Of a DNA stretch of 64,000 bases, positions 32,910 through 43,252 are shown piece by piece. The stretch lies in NCBI GenBank assembly GCA_004346725.1, contig SMDE01000008.1:1-64000 (forward strand). The letters are read 5' to 3'. Source of the DNA: Phytobacter diazotrophicus (GTDB taxonomy: Bacteria; Pseudomonadota; Gammaproteobacteria; Enterobacterales; Enterobacteriaceae). The stretch's first letter is position 1; every line of letters starts with the position of its first letter. The notes under the pieces were generated by a model that made no database searches, was not told where the DNA came from, and saw nothing but the letters and a program-made list of their open reading frames with translations. The position numbers and the translations under genes were made by a program.

Positions 32910-33701
32910 ATGGCTATCTCAATAAAGACTCCAGAAGAAATTGAAAAAATGCGCATCGCCGGCCGTCTCGCCGCCGAAGTGCTGGAAATGATCGAGCCGT
33001 ACATTAAGCCTGGCGTAAGCACCGGTGAGCTGGATCGTATCTGTAATGACTATATCGTTAACGAACAGCACGCCATCTCCGCCTGCCTTGGCTATCACGG
33101 CTTCCCGAAATCCGTTTGCATCTCTATTAATGAAGTGGTTTGTCACGGCATTCCGGACGACGAAAAACAGCTCAAAGATGGCGATATCGTCAACATCGAC
33201 GTGACGGTGATTAAAGATGAGTACCATGGCGATACGTCGAAAATGTTTATCGTCGGCAAACCTACTATTTTGGGCGAGCGTCTGTGCCGTATCACTCAGG
33301 AGAGCCTCTATCTGGCGCTGAGAATGGTGAAACCGGGCATCCGTCTGCGTACCCTCGGTGCAGCCATTCAGAAATTCGTGGAAACGGAAGGTTTCTCTGT
33401 CGTCCGTGAATATTGCGGACACGGTATTGGTCGTGTTTTCCACGAAGAGCCGCAGGTGCTGCACTACGATGCGGATGACGGTGGCGTAGTGCTGCAGGCC
33501 GGTATGACCTTCACCATTGAACCGATGGTGAACGCAGGCGATTACCGTATTCGTACCATGAAAGATGGCTGGACGGTAAAAACCAAAGACCGCAGCCTTT
33601 CCGCGCAATACGAGCACACGATTGTGGTTACCGACACAGGGTGCGAAATTCTCACCCTGCGTAAAGATGACACTATCGACGCTGTGTTAACCGCCGCTTG
33701 A
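32910..33701 (+). CDS. map: methionine aminopeptidase
   Basis: Type I methionine aminopeptidase that removes the initiator methionine from nascent proteins. The 263 residues show the pita-bread fold ligands: NIDVTV (Asp97) and GDTSKMF (Asp108), GHGIGR with the metal-binding histidine near 171, TIEPMV (Glu about 204) and EHTIVV (Glu about 235). It is divergent from rpsB, and a terminator follows before glnD. Confidence 0.97.
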   Translation: MAISIKTPEEIEKMRIAGRLAAEVLEMIEPYIKPGVSTGELDRICNDYIVNEQHAISACLGYHGFPKSVCISINEVVCHGIPDDEKQLKDGDIVNIDVTVIKDEYHGDTSKMFIVGKPTILGERLCRITQESLYLALRMVKPGIRLRTLGAAIQKFVETEGFSVVREYCGHGIGRVFHEEPQVLHYDADDGGVVLQAGMTFTIEPMVNAGDYRIRTMKDGWTVKTKDRSLSAQYEHTIVVTDTGCEILTLRKDDTIDAVLTAA

Positions 33702-33710
33702 TAGTATTTA

Positions 33711-33737
33711 ACGGTCCGCGTCGCGGGCCGTTGTTTT
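33711..33737 (+). terminator. terminator of map
   Basis: Stem ACGGTCCGCG / CGCGGGCCGT (33711-33731, one mismatch region) followed by TGTTTTC, 9 bp after the map stop. glnD begins 150 bp further on. Confidence 0.78.
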
Positions 33738-33884
33738 CTCCCCCCGCCCCGCTCTACGTCATAGATATAAACGACTTTTCATTTCTCGTTATCTCTTCTA
33801 ATTTGTCGCATATGTCTTCGCATCCCGAACGCTCTCTGGTTCGGCAATGTCGCGTCCTGCCTTCAACTTATGGGTGGCCTGTTA

Positions 33885-36560
33885 ATGAGCAATACATTTT
33901 CTGAACAATTCATCAGTACAGTGAAACCCACCCTTCCGGGCCAACCGGACTATCCCGGGAACTGGCCACAGGACGAACTGAATTGCGCCGCCATCAAGGC
34001 GCATATCGATACATTTCAGCAATGGCTGGGGCATGTTTTTGACGCCGGCCTTTCTGCCGAACAACTGATAGAAGCCCGCACGGAATTTATCGATCAGCTC
34101 CTGCAACGCCTGTGGCTGGAGTATGGTTTCGGCGACATCGGCGATACCGCGCTGGTTGCCGTGGGGGGCTACGGTCGCGGTGAACTGCACCCGCTGTCGG
34201 ATATCGACCTCCTTATTTTGAGCCGCACGAAATTGCCTGACGAACAGGCACAAAAAATCGGTGAACTGCTCACGCTCTTATGGGATGTGAAGCTGGAAGT
34301 CGGCCACAGCGTGCGTACGCTAAGCGAGTGTCTACAGGAAGGGCTTTCCGATTTAACGGTCGCCACCAATCTGATTGAATCCCGCCTGTTAATTGGCGAT
34401 GTTGCCCTGTTTCTTGAACTGCAAAAGCATATTTTCAGCGAAGATTTCTGGCCATCGGAAAAATTCTTCCCGGCAAAAGTGGCCGAACAAAACGAGCGCC
34501 ACCAGCGTTATCACGGCACCAGCTACAATCTGGAGCCCGATATCAAAAGCAGCCCTGGCGGCCTGCGCGATATCCACACCCTGCAATGGGTCGCACGTCG
34601 CCACTTTGGCGCAACGTCCCTGGATGAGATGGTTGGGTTTGGCTTTTTAACCGAAGCCGAACGCAACGAACTTAACGAGTGTTTGCACCTGCTCTGGCGT
34701 ATTCGCTTCGCCCTGCACCTTGAACTCAACCGCTATGACAACCGTCTGCTATTTGACCGCCAGCTCAGCGTCGCTCAACGCCTGAATTACGTCGGTGAGG
34801 GGAATCAACCGGTCGAGCATATGATGAAGGATTTCTTCCGCGTTACTCGTCGCGTGACCGAACTGAACCATATGCTGTTACAGCTCTTTGATGAAGCGAT
34901 TTTGGCGCTCACCGAAGATGAAAAGCCGCGCGCGATTGATGATGAATTCCAACTACGCGGCACGCTGATTGACCTGCGCGATGACAATCTGTTTATCCGC
35001 GAGCCGCAGGCCATCCTGCGTATGTTCTACATCATGGTGCGTAACAGCAGTATCACCGGTATCTATTCGACCACCTTGCGCCATTTACGCCATGCGCGAC
35101 GCCACCTGACGCAGCCGTTGTGCTATATCCCTGAAGCGCGGTCAATATTTCTTAGCATGCTCCGTCATCCCGGAGCCGTGAAGCGTGGCCTGCTGCCAAT
35201 GCATCGCCATAGCGTTTTGTGGGCTTATATGCCGCAGTGGTCGCACATTGTCGGGCAAATGCAGTTTGACCTGTTCCACGCCTATACCGTAGACGAGCAC
35301 ACCATCCGGGTAATGCTGAAACTGGAAAGTTTCGCCAGTGAAGAGACGCGTCAGCGCCATCCACTTTGCGTGGAACTGTGGCCGCGCCTGACGCATCCCG
35401 AGCTTATCCTGATCGCTGCGTTGTTCCACGATATCGCCAAAGGACGCGGGGGCGACCACTCCGTGCTTGGCGCACAGGATGTGCTGAAATTCGCCGAATT
35501 ACACGGTCTCAACTCCAGGGAAACACAACTGGTTGCCTGGCTGGTGCGCCACCACTTGCTGATGTCTGTCACCGCACAACGCCGTGATATCCAGGATCCG
35601 GAGGTGATCAAACAGTTCGCCGAAGAAGTGCAAACAGAAAACCGTCTGCGCTTCCTGGTGTGCCTGACAGTGGCTGATATTTGCGCCACTAATGAAACCC
35701 TGTGGAATAGCTGGAAGCAAAGCCTGCTACGCGAACTCTATTTCGCTACGGAAAAACAATTGCGTCGCGGCATGCAAAACACGCCGGATATGCGCGAACG
35801 CGTGCGGCACCATCAGCTCCAGGCGCTGGCGCTGCTGCGGATGGACAATATAAATGAAGAGCAACTGCATCAGATTTGGGGACGCTGTCGCGCCAACTAC
35901 TTCGTCCGCCACAATCCAAATCAGCTTGCCTGGCACGCGCGGCATCTGTTGCAACACGACCTGAGTAAGCCATTGATCCTGCTCAGCCCGCAGGCCACGC
36001 GCGGCGGTACCGAGATTTTTATCTGGAGTCCGGACAGGCCTTATTTGTTTGCCGCCGTCTGCGCCGAGCTGGACCGGCGCAACCTGAGCGTGCACGACGC
36101 ACAGATTTTCACGACCCGTGATGGCATGGCGATGGATACATTTATCGTCCTGGAACCAGACGGTAGCCCACTGTCGCCGGATCGTCATGACGCCATCGGC
36201 TTTGGCCTGGAACAGGCGATTACACAGCCCAGTTGGCAGGCACCGCAGCCGCGTCGTCAACCAGCCAAGTTGCGCCACTTTACCGTCGATACGGAAGTGA
36301 ATTTCCTGCCGACGCATACAGACCGAAAAAGTTTCCTGGAGCTCATCGCGCTGGATCAGCCAGGGCTGCTGGCCCGCGTGGGCAAAGTGTTTGCGGACCT
36401 TGGCATTTCGCTGCATGGGGCGAGAATTACGACAATTGGTGAGCGAGTAGAAGATTTATTTATAATCGCGACTGCCGACCGGCGTGGCCTTAATAATGAG
36501 CTGCAAAAGGAGGTACAACAACGGTTGACAGAGGCCCTCAATCCAAACGATAAAGGGTGA
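33885..36560 (+). CDS. glnD: bifunctional uridylyltransferase / uridylyl-removing enzyme
   Basis: Primary nitrogen sensor: uridylylates PII proteins when glutamine is low and removes UMP when it is high. Domains: nucleotidyltransferase with [17 protein letters not shown] (94-110, Asp106 and Asp108), an HD hydrolase domain ([15 protein letters not shown], near 515), and two C-terminal ACT domains for glutamine sensing. I choose the ATG at 33885 (891 residues, E. coli 890), which gives MSNTFSEQF. The ATG at 33870 is possible. The N-terminal 30 residues differ from E. coli, but the rest is collinear. Confidence 0.96.
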   Translation: MSNTFSEQFISTVKPTLPGQPDYPGNWPQDELNCAAIKAHIDTFQQWLGHVFDAGLSAEQLIEARTEFIDQLLQRLWLEYGFGDIGDTALVAVGGYGRGELHPLSDIDLLILSRTKLPDEQAQKIGELLTLLWDVKLEVGHSVRTLSECLQEGLSDLTVATNLIESRLLIGDVALFLELQKHIFSEDFWPSEKFFPAKVAEQNERHQRYHGTSYNLEPDIKSSPGGLRDIHTLQWVARRHFGATSLDEMVGFGFLTEAERNELNECLHLLWRIRFALHLELNRYDNRLLFDRQLSVAQRLNYVGEGNQPVEHMMKDFFRVTRRVTELNHMLLQLFDEAILALTEDEKPRAIDDEFQLRGTLIDLRDDNLFIREPQAILRMFYIMVRNSSITGIYSTTLRHLRHARRHLTQPLCYIPEARSIFLSMLRHPGAVKRGLLPMHRHSVLWAYMPQWSHIVGQMQFDLFHAYTVDEHTIRVMLKLESFASEETRQRHPLCVELWPRLTHPELILIAALFHDIAKGRGGDHSVLGAQDVLKFAELHGLNSRETQLVAWLVRHHLLMSVTAQRRDIQDPEVIKQFAEEVQTENRLRFLVCLTVADICATNETLWNSWKQSLLRELYFATEKQLRRGMQNTPDMRERVRHHQLQALALLRMDNINEEQLHQIWGRCRANYFVRHNPNQLAWHARHLLQHDLSKPLILLSPQATRGGTEIFIWSPDRPYLFAAVCAELDRRNLSVHDAQIFTTRDGMAMDTFIVLEPDGSPLSPDRHDAIGFGLEQAITQPSWQAPQPRRQPAKLRHFTVDTEVNFLPTHTDRKSFLELIALDQPGLLARVGKVFADLGISLHGARITTIGERVEDLFIIATADRRGLNNELQKEVQQRLTEALNPNDKG

Positions 36561-36590
36561 CGTGTTTTTTTATATGGAAAGAGTTTAACA

Positions 36591-37415
36591 ATGCAGCAGT
36601 TACAGAACGTTATTGAAGCCGCTTTCGAGCGTCGCGCAGAGATCACCCCGGCAAACGCAGATACCGTTACCTGTGAAGCGGTTAACCAGGTTATTGCCCT
36701 GTTAGATTCCGGCGCGCTGCGCGTCGCAGAGAAAATTGATGGTCAGTGGGTCACTCACCAATGGCTGAAGAAAGCCGTACTGCTCTCTTTCCGCATTAAC
36801 GATAATAAAGTTATCGAAGGTGCGGAAAGCCGCTACTTCGATAAGGTACCGATGAAGTTCGCCGACTACGACGAAGCGCGTTTCCAGAAAGAAGGCTTCC
36901 GCGTCGTGCCACCCGCGGCGGTGCGCCAGGGCGCGTTCATTGCCCGTAACACCGTGCTGATGCCGTCTTATGTGAATATCGGCGCTTACGTCGACGAAGG
37001 CACCATGGTCGATACATGGGCGACTGTCGGTTCATGCGCGCAGATCGGTAAAAACGTTCACCTCTCTGGCGGTGTCGGGATTGGTGGTGTTCTGGAGCCA
37101 TTACAGGCGAATCCGACCATTATCGAAGATAATTGCTTTATCGGCGCACGTTCCGAGGTAGTAGAAGGTGTTATCGTTGAAGAAGGTTCCGTGATCTCCA
37201 TGGGCGTGTACATTGGACAGAGTACGCGTATTTATGACCGCGAAACGGGCGAAGTTCACTATGGCCGCGTACCAGCGGGTTCCGTTGTTGTTTCAGGTAA
37301 CCTGCCGTCTAAAGACGGTAAATACAGCCTGTACTGCGCTGTCATCGTGAAAAAAGTCGATGCCAAAACGCGTGGTAAAGTCGGCATCAACGAACTGCTG
37401 CGCACCATCGACTAA
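36591..37415 (+). CDS. dapD: 2,3,4,5-tetrahydropyridine-2,6-dicarboxylate N-succinyltransferase
   Basis: Succinyl-CoA-dependent acyltransferase of the lysine and diaminopimelate pathway. It has 274 residues with a helical N-terminal domain and a left-handed beta-helix of hexapeptide repeats (about 105-240: [20 protein letters not shown] and following). The length equals that of E. coli DapD. It lies 30 bp after glnD and may be partly co-transcribed with it. A palindrome follows the stop. Confidence 0.97.
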   Translation: MQQLQNVIEAAFERRAEITPANADTVTCEAVNQVIALLDSGALRVAEKIDGQWVTHQWLKKAVLLSFRINDNKVIEGAESRYFDKVPMKFADYDEARFQKEGFRVVPPAAVRQGAFIARNTVLMPSYVNIGAYVDEGTMVDTWATVGSCAQIGKNVHLSGGVGIGGVLEPLQANPTIIEDNCFIGARSEVVEGVIVEEGSVISMGVYIGQSTRIYDRETGEVHYGRVPAGSVVVSGNLPSKDGKYSLYCAVIVKKVDAKTRGKVGINELLRTID

Positions 37416-37420
37416 GTCAT

Positions 37421-37445
37421 ACCCTCTCCTGATTCGGGAGAGGGT
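37421..37445. repeat. REP-like palindrome after dapD
   Basis: Inverted repeat ACCCTCTCC / GGAGAGGGT, five bases after the dapD stop. Its arms match the core of the palindromes at 37949 and in the 55.5-55.8 kb array, but it lacks their GGGGTGAGGGC tail. It may end or protect dapD mRNA; no T-run follows directly. Confidence 0.6.
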
Positions 37446-37536
37446 GACATATCCCGCCTTTTTTGCATTTCCAGGTGGCGAAAATAGATTTTTTCGTTAA
37501 TTATTCATAGGTTATGTTGAGCTTAAGGGTACCGCT

Positions 37537-37926
37537 ATGTACGATAATCTGAAAAGTTTAGGCATCACCAATCCTGATGAAATCGATCGCTACAGCCTTC
37601 GTCAGGAAGCAAACAACGACATTCTGAAAATCTATTTCCACAAGGACAAAGGCGAGTTTTTTGCGAAAAGCGTAAAGTTTAAATATCCTCGTCAGCGCAA
37701 AACGGTGGTCGCGGATGGTATCGGTCAGGGATACAAAGAGGTGCAGGAGATCAGTCCAAACCTGCGCTACGTGATCGACGAGTTAGATCAAATCTGTCAG
37801 CGTGATCGGACAGATGTGGATCTGAAACGGAAGATCCTGGACGATCTCCGCCATCTGGAAAGCGTTGTCGCGAATAAGATCAGCGAAATTGAATCCGATC
37901 TGGAAAAACTGACACGCAATAAATAA
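37537..37926 (+). CDS. yaeH: YaeH family protein (UPF0325)
   Basis: A 129-residue conserved protein, nearly identical to E. coli YaeH, with no known function. It is rich in charged residues, without signal peptide or membrane segment, and has a helical, coiled-coil-prone C-terminus ([16 protein letters not shown] onward). In E. coli K-12 yaeI lies between dapD and yaeH; here only a 121-bp gap is present. It is convergent with cdaR. Confidence 0.9.
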   Translation: MYDNLKSLGITNPDEIDRYSLRQEANNDILKIYFHKDKGEFFAKSVKFKYPRQRKTVVADGIGQGYKEVQEISPNLRYVIDELDQICQRDRTDVDLKRKILDDLRHLESVVANKISEIESDLEKLTRNK

Positions 37927-37948
37927 TGCGGGAATGACGCATTCTAAT

Positions 37949-37983
37949 GCCCTCACCCCGTCCCTCTCCTGGCTGGAGAGGGC
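37949..37983. repeat. REP-like palindromic element after yaeH
   Basis: Contains GCCCTCACCCCG followed by inverted arms CCCTCTCC / GGAGAGGG. It is the reverse-strand equivalent of the element repeated three times at 55574-55797. Located between the convergent ends of yaeH and cdaR, just before their shared terminator. Confidence 0.7.
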
Positions 37984-37992
37984 GCAAACACT

Positions 37993-38018
37993 AAAAAGGC
38001 AACCCAGGTTGCCTTTTT
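37993..38018. terminator. bidirectional terminator between yaeH and cdaR
   Basis: Stem GGCAACC / GGTTGCC with a two-base centre (37998-38013), flanked by an A-run and a T-run. It serves both convergent genes. Confidence 0.9.
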
Positions 38019-38026
38019 GCTTTCAT

Positions 38027-39184
38027 TTACCGCTGTTCATCCAGTTGCAGCGCCACATAGAGCAGCAACCTGTCGTCAAAGTTCCCCAGATCCAACCCGG
38101 TGAGTTCAGAAATACGGTTCAGACGATATTCCAGCGTATTGCGATGAATAAATAACGCCTTTGACGTCGCCAGCGGCTGAACATTGTGGCGGAACCATGC
38201 GGAAAGCGTACGGCGCAAAAGGCCATTATTATCCATCGCTTTAAGACGCTGCAGCGGGCGGGAAAGCTCATTCGCCTGCCAGCCGCCGCGTAAACTGTCG
38301 AGCAGCACCGGCAGCATCAAATCCTGATAGAAGTAACTACGGCTTTCCGGCATGCGCTGTTTCCCCACCATCATAGTGGTGCGCGCAGTACGGTAGGAAC
38401 GAGCGATACTGCCCGGCCCGGTAAAGTAGTTACCCAGCGCAACGCGAAAACGCAACTGACCGTTCTCTTTCATGCGCTGAATCAGTTGTTCAACGCGCTT
38501 ACGATGATCTTCGGCATCCCAGCGACCAAACTGATTCAGTGCCGGTTTAAGCACCACCATTTCGGTCAACGAGACAATCGCAATAAGGTTATTACGCTCA
38601 GGCGTGGTCAGGGCATTTTGCAATTGCTGGAGTTCCGCCATCGCGCTGTCCACCCCCAACTGCCCGCTATCGACCTCCACCACGGCAACCACACGCGGCT
38701 GATTTAAATCGATGCCCAGACGCTGTGCCCATTCGGTAAGTGCTGGGGTATGCTCTTCTGCCTGAATCAGGTTCATTACCAGCTCTTCACGCAGACGACT
38801 GTCCTGAGCCAGCAGGTGCATCAGCCGGGATTGTTCCAGCATCATTTCGGCGGTCATGCACACCAGCTCGCCATATTTGCGCAACGACTCAGGCTCACCC
38901 GTCAGGCCAATAACGCCGACGATTTCCCCTTCCAGACGCAACGGCAAGTTGATGCCCTGACGGACCCCATGAAGGTGACGGGCCACCGCATCATCGATAT
39001 CCACCACGCGCCCTTGCGCCAGCACAAGCAGCGCGCCTTCGTGCAATTCCCCAATTCGCTCGCGATCGCCGCTACCAATAATGCGGCCACGAGCATCCAT
39101 CACGTTAATGTTTGTATCTATGATGCGCATAGTGCGCGCCACGATATCCTGCGCCATTTTAGTATCAAGATGCCAGCCAGCCAT
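38027..39184 (-). CDS. cdaR: carbohydrate diacid regulator CdaR
   Basis: Transcription activator (SdaR) of glucarate, galactarate and glycerate use in E. coli. The 385 residues have an N-terminal sugar-diacid sensing domain (ARTMRIIDTNINVMD onward), a central GGDEF-like domain and a C-terminal PucR-type helix-turn-helix (ALFIHRNTLEYRLNRISELTG). The start at 39184 follows GGGAGGG and gives the family length; the reading frame to 39253 is unsupported. No gar or gud target genes are in the window. Confidence 0.95.
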   Translation of the reverse strand: MAGWHLDTKMAQDIVARTMRIIDTNINVMDARGRIIGSGDRERIGELHEGALLVLAQGRVVDIDDAVARHLHGVRQGINLPLRLEGEIVGVIGLTGEPESLRKYGELVCMTAEMMLEQSRLMHLLAQDSRLREELVMNLIQAEEHTPALTEWAQRLGIDLNQPRVVAVVEVDSGQLGVDSAMAELQQLQNALTTPERNNLIAIVSLTEMVVLKPALNQFGRWDAEDHRKRVEQLIQRMKENGQLRFRVALGNYFTGPGSIARSYRTARTTMMVGKQRMPESRSYFYQDLMLPVLLDSLRGGWQANELSRPLQRLKAMDNNGLLRRTLSAWFRHNVQPLATSKALFIHRNTLEYRLNRISELTGLDLGNFDDRLLLYVALQLDEQR

Positions 39185-39307
39185 GTAACCCTCCCGTGAG
39201 CAGAGCACAAGCATATGGGAGATAATTACGGGGCGCACTGTGCAAATGCACAAAGCAGGCGGTGGAAGTATGGAGTTGTGGAAGGCCTCACAAAATCTGA
39301 GGAGAGC

Positions 39308-39337
39308 GCCCTCTTCTCCCGAATGGAAGAAGAGGGC
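39308..39337. other. hairpin between degP and cdaR
   Basis: Inverted repeat GCCCTCTTCT / AGAAGAGGGC with a ten-base loop, 9 bp past the degP stop. No T-run follows on the minus strand, so a stabilising or weak terminator role is more likely than a strong intrinsic terminator. The rest of the 162-bp gap holds nothing else recognisable. Confidence 0.5.
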
Positions 39338-39346
39338 TTAAGCGGG

Positions 39347-40795
39347 TTACTGCATCAGCAGATAGATTGAAGTATCACCACGCTGAATATTCAAAGCAAG
39401 GACCGAAGGCTTGCTGTCGATGATTTTGCGCAACTCGCCAAGGTTTTTCACCGGTTGCTGGTTAGCCCCCACGATGATATCCCCTTTCTTAAGACCAATG
39501 CGCGCAGCAGGCGTGTTGGCTTTCACCACGTTCACGACAACGCCCTCATCTTTACCATTGTTGCTCATTTCAGCGCCTTCAATGCCGCTGAAAATATTGC
39601 CGGACTCGACCTGATTTTGGCTGCTCTGCTGCAGTTCAAGGCTCACATTCACCGGTTTACCGTCGCGAACCAGACCCAGTTGCACTTTGCTGCCGATAGG
39701 CATAGAACCTACTTCCGCACGCAGCGCGGCGAAGCTGCTGATTGGTTTGCCATTCAGCGAAGTAATCACATCACCGGCTTTCACACCTGCTTTCGCAGCC
39801 GCAGAATTTGGCATGACCTGGCTGACAAAGGCACCGCGCTGAGCATCGACTTTCATCGCTTTCGCCAGCTCAGAGTTCAGTTCAGTCCCCATGATTCCCA
39901 GCTCGCCACGACGTACCTGGCCATACTGCACCATCTGCGCCGTCAGGTTTTTCACCATATTACTTGGGATAGCAAAGCCGATACCGATGTTGCCGCCATC
40001 CGGAGCGAGGATGGCGGTATTGATACCGATCAGTTCACCATTCAGGTTAACCAGCGCACCGCCGGAGTTACCCCGGTTGATCGCCGCATCGGTCTGGATA
40101 AAGTTTTCATAGTTTTCCGCATTCAGGCCGCTGCGACCCAGCGCAGAGACAATACCTGAGGTCACGGTTTCACCCAGGCCAAACGGGTTACCGATAGCCA
40201 CGGTATAATCACCGACGCGCAGAGCGTCAGAGTCAGCCAGCTTAATAGCCGTCAGGTTTTTCGGATCCTGAATTTGCACCAGTGCGATATCGGAACGCGG
40301 GTCTTTACCAACGATTTTGGCATCGAATTTACGGCCATCGCTCAACTGAACTTTAATAGAGGTCGCATTATCCACCACGTGGTTGTTTGTCACGACATAG
40401 CCTTTAGCTGCGTCAATGATGACACCGGAACCCAGAGCCATAAATTTCTGTTGCTGAGCGCCATCACCCCCGGGGCCACCTTGCCCGCCCGGAGCACCAC
40501 CGCCCTGACAGAAAGGCGAACTCTGGAAGGGAGAACCGTCCTGGCAGAACGGGGAATTATCACCGAAGAACTGCTGGAAATTACGCGGCATACGCGGCGT
40601 ATTAACCGTGGTGCTGCCTTCTACGTTAATACTTACAACGGATGGCATGACCTGTTCCAGCATGGGCGCCAGGCTTGGCATCTGCTGCGAAGTCGACACC
40701 GATGAGGCGGTTTCAGCAGCCATCACGGAAACAGGGGACAGCGCCAGGCTTAAAGCCAACGCCAGTGCACTCATTGCTAAAGTCGTTTTTTTCAT
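39347..40795 (-). CDS. degP: periplasmic serine protease/chaperone DegP
   Basis: HtrA-family protease and chaperone that degrades or holds misfolded envelope proteins. The 482 residues carry a signal peptide (to AMAA-like site VMAA, about 27), and a trypsin-like domain with His139, Asp169 and Ser244 (GNSGGA). Two PDZ domains follow. The regulatory LA loop has a longer glycine-rich stretch (98-112) than E. coli DegP (474 residues). The start at 40795 opens directly into the signal peptide. A sigma-E promoter lies upstream. Confidence 0.96.
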   Translation of the reverse strand: MKKTTLAMSALALALSLALSPVSVMAAETASSVSTSQQMPSLAPMLEQVMPSVVSINVEGSTTVNTPRMPRNFQQFFGDNSPFCQDGSPFQSSPFCQGGGAPGGQGGPGGDGAQQQKFMALGSGVIIDAAKGYVVTNNHVVDNATSIKVQLSDGRKFDAKIVGKDPRSDIALVQIQDPKNLTAIKLADSDALRVGDYTVAIGNPFGLGETVTSGIVSALGRSGLNAENYENFIQTDAAINRGNSGGALVNLNGELIGINTAILAPDGGNIGIGFAIPSNMVKNLTAQMVQYGQVRRGELGIMGTELNSELAKAMKVDAQRGAFVSQVMPNSAAAKAGVKAGDVITSLNGKPISSFAALRAEVGSMPIGSKVQLGLVRDGKPVNVSLELQQSSQNQVESGNIFSGIEGAEMSNNGKDEGVVVNVVKANTPAARIGLKKGDIIVGANQQPVKNLGELRKIIDSKPSVLALNIQRGDTSIYLLMQ

Positions 40796-40843
40796 GTCTC
40801 TCAATCTCTTTACTGGTAACGCAAACGGCTGTGTATGTATCAC

Positions 40844-40871
40844 TCAGAGTCGCTTTATAGCGTGAAGTTCC
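40844..40871 (-). promoter_or_regulatory. sigma-E promoter of degP
   Basis: On the minus strand GGAACTT (40865-40871) and TCTGA (40844-40848) are separated by 16 bp, matching the known E. coli degP promoter almost base for base. This makes degP responsive to envelope stress through RseP-released sigma-E. Confidence 0.85.
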
Positions 40872-40930
40872 GGGATTAAGTTTTTGGAAAAAGTAAAAAT
40901 TTATTGTCCGTCTTTACAATTCCCAACCGA

Positions 40931-42445
40931 TTATTCCACCGCCATCAAGCGGCGGTATTCATCCCATGCATATAAATCTGTCATTCCGCTGATATAGTCC
41001 TGGATGAGCCGACAACGGTGATAATATTCCAATATCGCGAAGTCGCTCCCTTCCGGGGATAATTTGCTCACAGCTTCAACGTAAGCCAGTCGATGGCGCG
41101 TTGATAACTTCTGGAACAAGCGTGATTCAATCGGCAAACGTCGCACGCGATCTTTTTCCACAAGCTCTGAAAAATCCGCCAGCGATAATTGCAGTAGCGG
41201 ACGATAAATCTCCAGAAGCCCACTGATTACGCGATATCCCTGTAACTCCAGTTGTTCAACATCGGGATGACTAAACACCTCTTTAATGGCGACATTTTTA
41301 TAAAGTTCAAGGAGCTGGCTATAATCGCTGTCATCTTCCAGCAGGGCGTGATTGAATTCTCCGCTGAATATTTGCGGTAGGTTTTCAATAAATCGCTGCG
41401 CGGCATAAGGCACAAGTTTATTTAAGGTATTTACACGTAAATACATAAAGAACTGATCTTCGGCGCTGCGGCTTAATGAATTTGCGCGGGATTTCTCCCA
41501 GGCGTTCTCCACTACCTGAGAGAACAAAGAACCTTTACTGTGTTCACCCCAGGCGTCATAGAGATGCTGATAGAGTTGCTCTGCGGTAAAAATGCGCTTT
41601 TCCACCGCATCTTCAAGGTCAGCTACGCAATAGGAAATATCATCAGCAGCTTCCATTATCCAGGTCAGCGGGAAACGACTGTAAGTATCGAGCTCAAGTT
41701 CTTTACGCAGCCGGGCGACATACGTCTCTTCGGAAAAATAAAAACCCGGCTTTTTCATTAAATAACTGTGGGTGGATGGCGGTGGACCACTCCACCAGGC
41801 AGGCCGGGTATATTTTAAAATACAGCCCACCTGTGCCCAGGTCAGGTTCATGCGCATCAGGGTGTGAACCAGACGAATACCCTGCGCATTTCCTTCAAAA
41901 TGGCTGAGATCCTGGCGCACCTTACGGCGTAGCGCATTGAGAGCATCTTCCCCCTCCCGCAGACGCAGCGCCACCACTTCGCAGCGATCGTCCGTCAGCG
42001 GCTGGCTGGCAGCATCCTCTGGCGCCAGGCGCTGACGAAACCAGTCATTGATTGCCGCCTCGCCAAAATGACCAAATGGCGGATTACCAATGTCGTGCAT
42101 CAGGCACGCCATCTCAACAATGCTTTCAAAAGGCCCGGTAAGTTCATCCAGGCCATAGGTTTCAAGCAGACGAAGCTCTTTCAGGCGGCTTAACACCTCT
42201 TTGGCGATGTAACGCCCAACCTGCTGCACTTCCAGCGAATGGGTCAACCGCGTGCGCACCGCCGCGTTACGTTCCAGGGGGAAGACCTGCGTTTTTTGCT
42301 GCAGACGGCGAATCGCCGCCGAGTTGATTATCCGCCCGCGATCGCTTTCAAAAATGCGCAGGATTTCGCGCTCAGTTTTCACGCCTTGTGGCGAACGGTA
42401 GCGACGATGCCAGTTTATTTTTTTGCGAAAATCGATCTCAGCCAT
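40931..42445 (-). CDS. dgt: deoxyguanosinetriphosphate triphosphohydrolase
   Basis: HD-domain enzyme that splits dGTP to deoxyguanosine and triphosphate, lowering the dGTP pool. The 504 residues show the HD metal ligands: [13 protein letters not shown], the HD pair in [15 protein letters not shown] and a later aspartate in [28 protein letters not shown] precedes the ATG at 42445; codons upstream to 42481 are not conserved. It lies between degP and the divergent mtnN. Confidence 0.96.
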   Translation of the reverse strand: MAEIDFRKKINWHRRYRSPQGVKTEREILRIFESDRGRIINSAAIRRLQQKTQVFPLERNAAVRTRLTHSLEVQQVGRYIAKEVLSRLKELRLLETYGLDELTGPFESIVEMACLMHDIGNPPFGHFGEAAINDWFRQRLAPEDAASQPLTDDRCEVVALRLREGEDALNALRRKVRQDLSHFEGNAQGIRLVHTLMRMNLTWAQVGCILKYTRPAWWSGPPPSTHSYLMKKPGFYFSEETYVARLRKELELDTYSRFPLTWIMEAADDISYCVADLEDAVEKRIFTAEQLYQHLYDAWGEHSKGSLFSQVVENAWEKSRANSLSRSAEDQFFMYLRVNTLNKLVPYAAQRFIENLPQIFSGEFNHALLEDDSDYSQLLELYKNVAIKEVFSHPDVEQLELQGYRVISGLLEIYRPLLQLSLADFSELVEKDRVRRLPIESRLFQKLSTRHRLAYVEAVSKLSPEGSDFAILEYYHRCRLIQDYISGMTDLYAWDEYRRLMAVE

Positions 42446-42553
42446 TTCCTCTCCTGTCAGCGAGGCGTCACGGGGTATCATGCAATTGTGTATGCCATGA
42501 TAGACTATGCCCTGTAAACGTATCCCTGTCTTATCACATTAGCGAGTATCTCC

Positions 42554-43252
42554 ATGAAAATTGGCATTATTGGTGCAATGGAAGAAGAAGTTACGCTGTT
42601 GCGTGACAAAATCGAAAATCGTCAGACGCTGACCATTGGCGGCTGTGAAATTTACACCGGTACGCTGAATGGTACAGAAGTCGCCCTGCTGAAATCTGGC
42701 ATCGGCAAAGTGGCCGCCGCAATGGGCGCAACACTGCTGCTGGAACGCTGCAAGCCGGATGTGATTATCAATACAGGTTCCGCTGGTGGTCTGGCGTCAA
42801 CCCTGAAAGTCGGCGATATCGTGGTCTCTGACGAAGCACGCTATCACGACGCGGACGTCACAGCATTTGGCTACGAGTTCGGCCAGTTGCCCGGTTGCCC
42901 GGCGGGCTTTAAAGCAGATGAAAAACTGGTTACTGCGGCAGAAAGCTGCATTAAACAGCTCAATCTGAACGCGGTTCGCGGTCTGATTGTCAGCGGTGAT
43001 GCCTTTATTAACGGCTCCGTGGGTCTGGCCAAAATTCGCCATAACTTCCCGCAAGCCGTAGCCGTTGAAATGGAAGCAACCGCCATTGCGCATGTCTGCC
43101 ATAACTTTGGCGTACCCTTTGTGGTGGTGCGCGCCATCTCCGACGTGGCCGACCAGCAATCCCACCTGAGCTTTGATGAGTTCCTCGTGGTTGCTGCGAA
43201 ACAGTCCAGCCTGATGGTTGAGACACTGGTGCAGAACCTGGCACGTGGCTAA
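42554..43252 (+). CDS. mtnN: 5'-methylthioadenosine/S-adenosylhomocysteine nucleosidase
   Basis: Hydrolyses MTA, S-adenosylhomocysteine and 5'-deoxyadenosine to adenine and the ribosyl product; it also feeds autoinducer-2 synthesis. The 232 residues carry catalytic Glu12 (GAMEEEV), the purine and ribose site VEMEATAIA (Glu about 174) and catalytic Asp near 197 in RAISDVAD. It overlaps btuF by 8 bp and leads mtnN-btuF-yadS. Confidence 0.97.
   Translation: MKIGIIGAMEEEVTLLRDKIENRQTLTIGGCEIYTGTLNGTEVALLKSGIGKVAAAMGATLLLERCKPDVIINTGSAGGLASTLKVGDIVVSDEARYHDADVTAFGYEFGQLPGCPAGFKADEKLVTAAESCIKQLNLNAVRGLIVSGDAFINGSVGLAKIRHNFPQAVAVEMEATAIAHVCHNFGVPFVVVRAISDVADQQSHLSFDEFLVVAAKQSSLMVETLVQNLARG

Noticed and set aside
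32753-32944. A 63-codon frame upstream of map
   Set aside because: It overlaps the map start out of frame, has no ribosome site, and lies in the divergent promoter region.
43245-43252. Frameshift or fusion between mtnN and btuF
   Set aside because: The 8-bp overlap with a GTG start is the normal coupled arrangement; both proteins are full length.
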